A DNA stretch of 6,706 nt from Candidatus Melainabacteria bacterium. GTDB lineage: Bacteria; Cyanobacteriota; Vampirovibrionia; Obscuribacterales; Obscuribacteraceae. The position numbers and the translations under genes are program-made. The notes under the pieces were generated by a model. The model was not told where the DNA came from and ran no database searches. It saw nothing but the letters and a program-made list of their open reading frames with translations. Positions 1-5,728 of the stretch are shown piece after piece. Position 1 is the stretch's first letter, and every line of letters starts with the position of its first letter. Location of the stretch: NCBI GenBank assembly GCA_014380105.1, contig JACMKL010000194.1, positions 1 through 6,706 on the forward strand, given 5' to 3'.

Positions 1-1142
1 CAGCAGTCAACTCGGGCTATGCAGTCGTGGCTGTGGCGTCAGCGATGGGAGACTCAACCGATGATCTGCTTAAGATGACAAACAGTTTTGATCTGCGCAA
101 ATGCAAGCCCGAACTTGATATTCTGCTCGCATCCGGAGAACAGCTCTCCACAAGCCTCCTCACTATGGCACTAAATTCTTCTGGCATCCAAGCCAGCGCT
201 TTCACGGCCGCTAAGACAGGCATCATCACAGATGATACACATGGTTCTGCATCGATCAGGAAGATCAACACTGCTGCAATTAGAGAATGCCTCCAGCACG
301 ATACTGTGGCTGTAGTTGCTGGATACCAGGGAATCACAGACAAACAAGAAATCACAACGCTTGGACGTGGCGGCTCAGACACCACTGCCGTAGCTCTTGC
401 GGCTGCCCTTCACGCTGAGCGCTGCGACATCTATACTGACGTCGACGGCATCTACTCTGCCGACCCGCGCTGTTGCAGTACCTCACTGAGACTTGAGAAT
501 GTTTCGCTCGTGGAGATGCTTGCTATGGCAAATGCAGGTGCGCATGTGATGTGCGCGCAGGCAATGGAAATTGCTCATGAAAAAAATCTGCCACTGCGGG
601 TGCGTTCTGTGTTTAAACCAGAGGACTTAGGTACGCTGATCTCTTCAGAAGAGCGCCCGATGCCATTTACAGGCATCGCCTCCAATTCACAGCAAGATGT
701 ATTTGTGGTGCATTCAGGCAGTTCGTTGAAAGAATTGAGCAAACTACATTTACTGCTTCAAAATGCACGCGAATTGAGCATGCAAGTTGAAACAGTGAGA
801 AGAGTGGGCAAGAGACACGAATTCAAAGCCTATATCTCTGTCAGTAATCACTATGTTCAGAACGCTAAGACGGCGCTCGAACATATGGCGGAAGATTTGG
901 GATTGAAGATGGAACACAGTCGCACTCTCTCAAAAGTCTCTATAATAGGCAGCTTCGACAACACAAATGACGTGCTGCAACGAGCCTGGTCTACACTTTT
1001 CAAACACTCAATCATTCCACGCTTCTGGAGTAAGCAAGATGGAATCAGCCTTTCAGTTTGGCTTCCACACGAAGAAGCAAATCAGGCGATCGATATTTTG
1101 CATGAGAAATTCATCCACGATAGCTTGAAAATTCCCGCCTGA
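1..1142 (+). CDS. lysC: Aspartate kinase (aspartokinase), 5'-truncated by window edge
   Basis: This enzyme phosphorylates L-aspartate with ATP, the first step towards lysine, threonine, methionine and diaminopimelate; it is cytoplasmic. The first complete codon in frame is at position 3, and the visible 379 residues begin AVNSGYAVVAVASAMGDSTDD, matching the VVVVSAMG...TD segment that normally lies about 30-40 residues into the protein, so the start and the N-terminal KFGGTS motif lie outside the window. Catalytic signatures are intact: LASGEQ (nt 129-146), GRGGSDTTA (363-389) and YTDVDGIYSADPR (432-470), followed by the RVRS...GTLI segment closing the kinase domain. Two C-terminal ACT domains follow (about nt 663-905 and 933-1121). 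Both are recognisable (FTGIAS..., KVSIIGS...), but the usual effector-site residues are changed; the STSEIKIS-like stretch reads WSKQDGISLS. Feedback control by lysine or threonine may therefore be altered, which is inference. It ends 7 bp from the convergent response regulator gene. Confidence 0.93.
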   Translation, partial: AVNSGYAVVAVASAMGDSTDDLLKMTNSFDLRKCKPELDILLASGEQLSTSLLTMALNSSGIQASAFTAAKTGIITDDTHGSASIRKINTAAIRECLQHDTVAVVAGYQGITDKQEITTLGRGGSDTTAVALAAALHAERCDIYTDVDGIYSADPRCCSTSLRLENVSLVEMLAMANAGAHVMCAQAMEIAHEKNLPLRVRSVFKPEDLGTLISSEERPMPFTGIASNSQQDVFVVHSGSSLKELSKLHLLLQNARELSMQVETVRRVGKRHEFKAYISVSNHYVQNAKTALEHMAEDLGLKMEHSRTLSKVSIIGSFDNTNDVLQRAWSTLFKHSIIPRFWSKQDGISLSVWLPHEEANQAIDILHEKFIHDSLKIPA

Positions 1143-1149
1143 GCGTACG

Positions 1150-1899
1150 TTATTTTTTGGCGCGCTCGAAGTCGAATTCTTCTTCGATCCACTCCGTGAG
1201 GTCATCCTCAAGCTTACGCACTTCATCAGGATCAACCAGTCCGCGCCTTAACGCCGCAAATACAACGCGCGTACGTGGATTGAAAATCTCCATACCGGCG
1301 CTTTCCCGCAAGTGCGCTTCTTCACCTTTGACGAGCTTCTCCAATAGCATCTTCAGTCGATTCTGGACGCCACGCACACTGATATGACGGCGTTGTGCAA
1401 TCGCTTTGTCAGTCAAACCGATTGTGATATCAACAAGAGTTTCGATTTCAACATCGGACAGAGAGCCATCTTTGGCAAGTAGGCGCGCTTGCACACCACG
1501 CACCACCGGATCGATCCACGGGTTTTCATCTTCGCAAATAGAACGAATCGCTTCTTCCAGCTTATCGTCACCTTCGCTCTTCAGGAGATAGCCATGAATG
1601 GCGTCATCCGGGACAATTTTGCCGAGTTCGCGAACATAAGCTTCGCGATGATATTGAGACCAGAAAAGAATTTTTCTTTGCGGACTAAGTTGCCAAATTT
1701 TTTGCGCAGCTTTAATACCGCTCAATTCGGGCATCGACACATCCATGATTATAAAATCAGGCGACGCAGCGAGCGCTTTCTCAACGCCTTCGACACCATT
1801 TACAGCTTCCGATACTTCGCATGGGGAAAAAATCCTCCGGACTACTTCTTGAGCGTGCGCTCTCAAAGCCGGAACATCTTCAACTATAAGTACTTTCAA
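1150..1899 (-). CDS. NarL/LuxR-family response regulator, TTG start
   Basis: A DNA-binding two-component regulator of 249 residues. The receiver domain (residues 1-120) has the acidic pair E7/D8, the phospho-acceptor D53 (IIMDVSMPELSG), S81 in the switch position and the conserved K107 (GYLLK). The LuxR-type helix-turn-helix is at about 147-190, with LTDKAIAQRRHISVRGVQNRL as the core. A further segment (207-227, NPRTRVVFAALRRGLVDPDEV) resembles the last helix of LuxR output domains but is displaced by about 17 extra residues, and an acidic tail follows. An upstream ATG at 1998 would add 33 residues without domain homology, whereas the TTG at 1899-1897 starts exactly at the receiver's first strand (KVLIVED) and has a good Shine-Dalgarno sequence 5 nt upstream. 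It overlaps the end of the histidine kinase gene by 20 bp, so that kinase is its likely cognate partner. Target genes cannot be inferred. Confidence 0.9.
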   Translation of the reverse strand: MKVLIVEDVPALRAHAQEVVRRIFSPCEVSEAVNGVEGVEKALAASPDFIIMDVSMPELSGIKAAQKIWQLSPQRKILFWSQYHREAYVRELGKIVPDDAIHGYLLKSEGDDKLEEAIRSICEDENPWIDPVVRGVQARLLAKDGSLSDVEIETLVDITIGLTDKAIAQRRHISVRGVQNRLKMLLEKLVKGEEAHLRESAGMEIFNPRTRVVFAALRRGLVDPDEVRKLEDDLTEWIEEEFDFERAKK

Positions 1900-3082
1900 C
1901 GCTGCCTCTCCCTGCCAGACTGACTCTAATTTCGACAACTGTTCCCGGTTTTTCCACAACATCAGCATCGCCAGCGCGCCACGAAATTGTAGCGCCAATT
2001 AGATCTGCCCTCTGACGCATGTACTGTAAACCTCTAGAATCATCGCGAAGTTTAGAAGCGTCAACACCTTTCCCGTCATCGGCTATCAGGACGACAAGAG
2101 TGTCCTCCTGACGTTCTAGTGTGATTCTTACAGTCTTTGCTTCAGCATGCTTTACGACGTTCGTGAGCGATTCTTGTACAAGGCGATAAAGTAACGATTG
2201 CTCGACCATCGACAAATTGACGGGCTCTGACTCATCAAGCTTGCCTCGAAATCTCGCCTTAAATCCAGATTTTTCGGCGGTTCGGCGCAGACAATCTTCC
2301 AGCGCCGCACTCAGACCCAAATGCTCCAGAGCCGATGGACACAAGCTATCCATGACTTCCCGAATTTCCACCATCGCCGCCGAGAGCAATTGATCAATCG
2401 CTTGCTTTTCTTCTGCGCTCGGTTGTTTTACATAATTTTCAAATTTTCTGCGCAGCTGCTTCAAGTCGTTTAAGACCTGATCATGCAGGTCTGCAGCGAG
2501 AAGTCTGCGCTCCACTTCATCCTGCCGAACCATCTGCAATCTAATGTCACGCAGTTCGTTATTGCGCAAAGTGAGCTGATAAAATTGCGCCCGTGCGCGC
2601 GTTTCTTGCCAATCCCACTTCCGAATTGCATAACCGCAACTCAGTCCAATCAAAGAAGATAGAAAAAAAGTGAGAGGCGAAAGCCTTATACCAAGAAGCT
2701 TCCAGCTACCATAGTCCGCAAGTAAGCTGAGCGCAAATATTTGGAGAAACGCAAAACTGCGCGGTTGAGCCGAGAGTTTCCAGCCGCATATAACACCAAG
2801 TTCTGCAAATAGAAATGCGATAAAACAGAAAAACGCAGCCGCTGAAGACGATGCAAATGGACTCGCGCCTGAGCGCACAGTTGACTCTGTTTCACCAAAA
2901 CAAAGCAACAATCGCTCAAAAATTTCATTATCGAATACGCCAAAATTACGCATGCAAATAATTGAAAACGAAGTCGCCATAAGCGCCAAAACAAAAGTAA
3001 GCGACCAGCGATTATCCGAGCGTGTAGTCGTATTAGTCAAAAACGCAAAAGATCGGATTTTCTTTCGGACGACCGACGTCAT
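1880..3082 (-). CDS. Membrane-bound sensor histidine kinase (HisKA_3/NarX-DesK type)
   Basis: A 400-residue sensor kinase that should autophosphorylate on His and pass phosphate to the adjacent regulator. The N-terminal half is membrane-embedded, with hydrophobic segments at about residues 27-44, 81-101, 108-131 and 134-153 and a loop of about 36 residues between the first two, predicted to be periplasmic. After a short linker (155-190) comes the HisKA_3 dimerisation helix with ERRLLAADLHDQV, where H200 is the phospho-acceptor. The HATPase domain has the N-box QESLTNVVKHA (E304, N308), the G1 box ADDGKGVD (335-341) and GLQYMRQRADLIGA (351-364). The ATG at 3082 gives a 50-bp overlap with the preceding acidic-protein gene; a TTG at 3040 would reduce this to 8 bp. 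Neither start has a strong ribosome binding site, and the first membrane helix is kept either way. The 3' end overlaps the response regulator by 20 bp. The signal sensed is unknown. Confidence 0.9.
   Translation of the reverse strand: MTSVVRKKIRSFAFLTNTTTRSDNRWSLTFVLALMATSFSIICMRNFGVFDNEIFERLLLCFGETESTVRSGASPFASSSAAAFFCFIAFLFAELGVICGWKLSAQPRSFAFLQIFALSLLADYGSWKLLGIRLSPLTFFLSSLIGLSCGYAIRKWDWQETRARAQFYQLTLRNNELRDIRLQMVRQDEVERRLLAADLHDQVLNDLKQLRRKFENYVKQPSAEEKQAIDQLLSAAMVEIREVMDSLCPSALEHLGLSAALEDCLRRTAEKSGFKARFRGKLDESEPVNLSMVEQSLLYRLVQESLTNVVKHAEAKTVRITLERQEDTLVVLIADDGKGVDASKLRDDSRGLQYMRQRADLIGATISWRAGDADVVEKPGTVVEIRVSLAGRGSVESTYS
1905..1912 (-). promoter_or_regulatory. Shine-Dalgarno site deciding the TTG start of the response regulator
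   Basis: On the minus strand this reads GGGAGAGG, with 5 nt (CAGCG) before the TTG at 1899-1897. It lies inside the coding sequence of the upstream histidine kinase, so ribosomes finishing the kinase would sit on it; this favours translational coupling. It is the main reason for choosing the TTG over the ATG at 1998. Confidence 0.7.
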
Positions 3083-3641
3083 CCGCCCAAACGACCGTGG
3101 AATCCATAGTGGCAGGAGTATCTACGACGCCTGCCATGCCGGACATTGTCCAGCCTTGTTCGTGAAAATCTTCGAGATCTTCTTTCAAACCGCGAATGGC
3201 GGCCTGATATCCCATCTCTTCATTGTCGACTTCGAAGCCCACAAATGCATGAAATAGGCGCAAGAAAGCAGCAATTACTTCGTCTAATTCCTCCGGATGC
3301 AAGTCGAGTTCCGGGGCAAATTTCTGTAGTTCTTCCACCATTTCGTCAGTGAATGGCAAGGCGATCCGGTACAGACCTTCCTCTCCTTCCGCCTCGAACT
3401 TCTGCTGCTTGAGCGGATTCTGCTCTAAGAAATCGGCTACTTGCTTGTACGGTTCTATGGAAGTGTCCAGACTGACCAGCGACAATCCAGCTTGCTTCAA
3501 GGAGATCAGCAAGCGCCCCTGCAAGATGGCGCGCTCTACAAGCCCCATCAATTCTTCAAAAAATACGTCATCGTCGAACTCAGTGGATTCGCCGACCAAC
3601 TCCAGAACGACGTTGTCGGGCATCGCGATATCCATACCCAT
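3033..3641 (-). CDS. Acidic protein of unknown function, first gene of the two-component operon
   Basis: I do not recognise this 202-residue protein. It is strikingly acidic: by hand count 44 Asp/Glu against 13 Lys/Arg, spread along the chain with clusters at 21-30, 83-88, 111-121 and 154-161. There is no signal peptide or membrane helix, so it is probably cytoplasmic. Much of it looks helical (residues 26-50, 97-107, 115-135 and 143-160), and the C-terminal 35 residues, including WADDVGRPKENPIFCVFD, are less regular and carry the only cysteine (C199). The start at 3641 is limited by an in-frame stop three codons upstream (TGA CAG CCC ATG); a second ATG follows two codons later. A GGAGG lies 13 nt upstream, slightly far. 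Position as lead gene, overlapping the histidine kinase, suggests a role tied to that kinase/regulator pair, such as an accessory or partner protein; this is inference. A real gene is supported by length, context and the ribosome binding site. Confidence 0.75.
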   Translation of the reverse strand: MGMDIAMPDNVVLELVGESTEFDDDVFFEELMGLVERAILQGRLLISLKQAGLSLVSLDTSIEPYKQVADFLEQNPLKQQKFEAEGEEGLYRIALPFTDEMVEELQKFAPELDLHPEELDEVIAAFLRLFHAFVGFEVDNEEMGYQAAIRGLKEDLEDFHEQGWTMSGMAGVVDTPATMDSTVVWADDVGRPKENPIFCVFD

Positions 3642-3654
3642 GGGCTGTCAACTA

Positions 3655-3659
3655 CCTCC
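3655..3659 (-). promoter_or_regulatory. Ribosome binding site of the acidic-protein gene
   Basis: GGAGG on the minus strand, 13 nt upstream of the ATG at 3641-3639 and 19 nt upstream of the alternative ATG at 3635. The spacing is longer than the usual 5-9 nt, so its use is probable rather than certain. It is the only strong purine-rich site upstream of the operon. Confidence 0.5.
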
Positions 3660-3797
3660 AGATCCAGACGTAACTGAAGTATCGCGCATTTGGTTTTAGT
3701 TTGGAACCTGTGAGCCGATTTTGCGCGCGCCCGGACTTACATAAATTCCTTTGAACGATCTAATAAGAAGCCGATTAACCCTACGATGGGATTTGTT

Positions 3798-3806
3798 TGT
3801 TAGAAT
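3798..3806 (+). promoter_or_regulatory. Extended -10 promoter element of mutL, probable leaderless transcript
   Basis: The sequence TGTTAGAAT fits the extended -10 pattern TGnTATAAT, with a hexamer TAGAAT at 3801-3806 matching 5 of 6 positions. No good -35 lies 16-18 bp upstream, as is common for extended -10 promoters. Six bases (CTGCCC) separate the hexamer from the ATG at 3813, so the predicted +1 is the A of the start codon. No Shine-Dalgarno sequence precedes mutL. Together these suggest a leaderless mRNA. Confidence 0.5.
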
Positions 3807-3812
3807 CTGCCC

Positions 3813-5717
3813 ATGCCTAAAGTCTCTGTTTTACCCGATTACATCGCCAGCCAAATCGCCGCAGGCGAGGTTGTTGAGCGCCCTTCCTCCGTCGTCAAAG
3901 AGTTGGTGGAAAATGCCATCGATGCCGGAGCAAAAAATATATCGATCAGCATATCGGAAGGTTGCCGAAACATATCCGTCGCCGACGACGGTCATGGAAT
4001 GCACCCTGAGGACGCGGTATTAGCCTTTCACAGACACGCCACTTCCAAACTTTCCAGCGCCGACGATCTGTGGCGCTTATCGTCATTAGGATTTCGCGGC
4101 GAAGCATTGCCATCGATTGCATCAGTTGCAAAAGTGACTTGCTTTACCCGATTAACTGACGCTGACAGCGGCTTTCGCATAGAAGCATTCGAAGGCAAAA
4201 TCACCAGCACCGAGACGGGATGCTCAAAAGGCACCGTTATGGAAGTAATCGATCTCTTCTACAATGTGCCGGCCCGCCTCAAATTTTTGAAGAAGGCAGC
4301 AACCGAATTCGCGCACATTCAAGAAATAATTCAAAGTTTGGCAATCGCATATCCGTATGTCGCCTTCACAGTTGAAAACGAAGGCAGTGTGCAGATGCGC
4401 ACTAATGGCACTGGCGACCTGGCAACAGTTGCGCGCGAATCGAAGCTTTTCACAGGCACCGAATCACTGATTGAAGTTAACAATCTCGACGTCACGCACG
4501 GCGTCAAAGTGCGTGGATTAGTTGCTAAACCTGTTCATTTTAGAGGCGATCGCAAAGCCATTTTAACGACCGTAAACAATCGCCCCGTGCGCTGCCCTCT
4601 CACCTACAAAGCGCTCGAATACGCTTACAGCGACTTGATTCCGCGCGGAAGACATCCTTTTGCAGTAATCGCGATCGAGATTGATCCGGCTCATGTCGAC
4701 GTCAACATTCACCCTACCAAAAAAGAAATCAAATACAGTCAGGGCAACGAAGTTTATCTGACTATTCAACGCGCTATCGTGACAGCCCTGCGCACATTGC
4801 CTCCGACTTCGCACGTGCAACCGTTTGTTCCAGTAAGCGTGCCTGCTTCTTCCATGTCTATTATGCCGAGCGCAGAATTGGCCGAATTGGTGAGCCCTCA
4901 ATCTCGTACCCTTGAGGAAGAAACGTTCACTACGCCGGACGCGCAAATTGCATATGCACGCTTTGAACGCGCTGCCGGTCTAGACGAAATTAGGGAAATC
5001 CCAAGCGGATATTCTGAAACTGTTGCTCGACCAAAACAGCTAGGCTTCAGGGATCGTCTCTCTTACACTTTTAATGCCTCACCGACAGCGCCGGAAGACA
5101 CTTCCTATGTAAACGAAGTGGCTCCGTCAAAGCGCGAACTTCCCGATGGTTGGAAATTGCTTGCTTACCTCAAGAATTCTTACTTCCTGATCGAATCAGA
5201 ACAAGGCTTAGAAATTGTCGAGCAACACATCGCTCACGAACGTGTATTGTACGAACGCCTGCTTGCTGCCCAAAACACGCCAGGACGCACAACCGACCTG
5301 ACACAGCATCTTCTAATTTCAACGTCATTGCGACTCAGTGCTGAGCAAGCAGCATGCCTCAGAGAAAACGATGAAGCGCTTAAAACACTAGGCTTCGAAT
5401 TTGAACACACCGAAGATGGTGGCATGATTTGTGCGCAGGTTCCGCTTGAATTAGCACATAAAAATTATGAAGCAGCCATTCAAGAACTCCTGGACCAGCT
5501 AATTGTGTGCGATCACGCCAATATAATTTTGGAAGCGACAAAGTCAATCGCCTGCCAATCTGCTGTAAAAAACGGCATGACCTTATCGGAAGAATCAATA
5601 ATCTCGCTTCTCTGTGATTGGTTGGCTACACCGCGCAATGATACTTGCCCACACGGAAGACCAGTTCGAATGAGCTTCTCCATGGACAAGCTTTTTCAGA
5701 TGTTTCACCCAGCCTGA
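3813..5717 (+). CDS. mutL: DNA mismatch repair protein MutL
   Basis: MutL links mismatch recognition by MutS to strand nicking and removal; it acts as a dimer. The 634 residues are full length. The N-terminal GHKL ATPase is intact: IAAGEVVERPSSVVKELVENAIDAG (catalytic E30, Mg-binding N34), DDGHGM (58-63), TSKL...LGFRGEAL (78-99), and further on NNRPV (255-259) and HPTKKEIKY (300-308). A low-complexity linker spans about 330-440. The C-terminal dimerisation/nuclease domain begins at GWKLLAYLKNSYFLIE and contains EQHIAHERVLYE (470-481), the counterpart of the DQHAxxExxxxE endonuclease motif with Glu replacing the first Asp, then ACQSAVKNGMTLS (580-592) and the metal-site CPHGRP (612-617). These indicate a nicking MutL, unlike the E. 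coli type. QHLLIS (498-503) sits where the beta-clamp-binding QxxIxP motif occurs in other MutLs, with Ser for Pro. The start matches the usual MPxIxxLP opening. The Ser/Thr kinase gene follows after 11 bp. Confidence 0.97.
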   Translation: MPKVSVLPDYIASQIAAGEVVERPSSVVKELVENAIDAGAKNISISISEGCRNISVADDGHGMHPEDAVLAFHRHATSKLSSADDLWRLSSLGFRGEALPSIASVAKVTCFTRLTDADSGFRIEAFEGKITSTETGCSKGTVMEVIDLFYNVPARLKFLKKAATEFAHIQEIIQSLAIAYPYVAFTVENEGSVQMRTNGTGDLATVARESKLFTGTESLIEVNNLDVTHGVKVRGLVAKPVHFRGDRKAILTTVNNRPVRCPLTYKALEYAYSDLIPRGRHPFAVIAIEIDPAHVDVNIHPTKKEIKYSQGNEVYLTIQRAIVTALRTLPPTSHVQPFVPVSVPASSMSIMPSAELAELVSPQSRTLEEETFTTPDAQIAYARFERAAGLDEIREIPSGYSETVARPKQLGFRDRLSYTFNASPTAPEDTSYVNEVAPSKRELPDGWKLLAYLKNSYFLIESEQGLEIVEQHIAHERVLYERLLAAQNTPGRTTDLTQHLLISTSLRLSAEQAACLRENDEALKTLGFEFEHTEDGGMICAQVPLELAHKNYEAAIQELLDQLIVCDHANIILEATKSIACQSAVKNGMTLSEESIISLLCDWLATPRNDTCPHGRPVRMSFSMDKLFQMFHPA

Positions 5718-5728
5718 CGCTATTCAAA

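Larger units (their letters stand above)
3642..3812. other. Divergent intergenic region between the two-component operon and mutL
   Basis: These 171 bases separate two divergent transcription units, so promoters for both should lie here. The plus-strand promoter element for mutL is visible next to its start. On the minus strand I see no convincing -35/-10 pair for the operon: a GATACT-like -10 near 3680 has only a weak -35. An alternating stretch TTGCGCGCGC at 3721-3730 is the most GC-rich part. No clear operator palindrome was found. Confidence 0.5.

Noticed and set aside
17..385. A 122-codon minus-strand open frame opposite lysC
   Set aside because: It overlaps the conserved catalytic core of aspartate kinase and shows no domain features of its own.
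1141..1187. Possible terminator between the convergent lysC and regulator genes (GAGCG...CGCTC, and TCGAAG...CTTCGA with a nearby T run)
   Set aside because: Stems are only 5-6 bp with loops of 10-17 nt, and the T run lies in the loop or outside the correct position; not a credible intrinsic terminator.
1489..1923. A 144-codon plus-strand open frame antisense to the response regulator gene
   Set aside because: It lies wholly opposite a gene with clear receiver and HTH motifs, has no recognisable domain or ribosome binding site, and has a composition typical of a shadow frame.
3646..3651. A perfect TTGACA -35 hexamer on the minus strand just before the acidic-protein start
   Set aside because: A matching -10 would fall inside the coding sequence, and no TATAAT-like hexamer is found at 16-18 bp spacing.
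4546..4553. GCGATCGC, the core of the cyanobacterial HIP1 repeat
   Set aside because: I noticed only one full copy, and it lies inside mutL coding sequence; one chance copy does not show HIP1 enrichment or lineage.
4563..4946. A 127-codon minus-strand open frame inside mutL
   Set aside because: Arg/His/Phe-rich translation typical of reverse-strand shadows of a real gene; mutL is unambiguous here.
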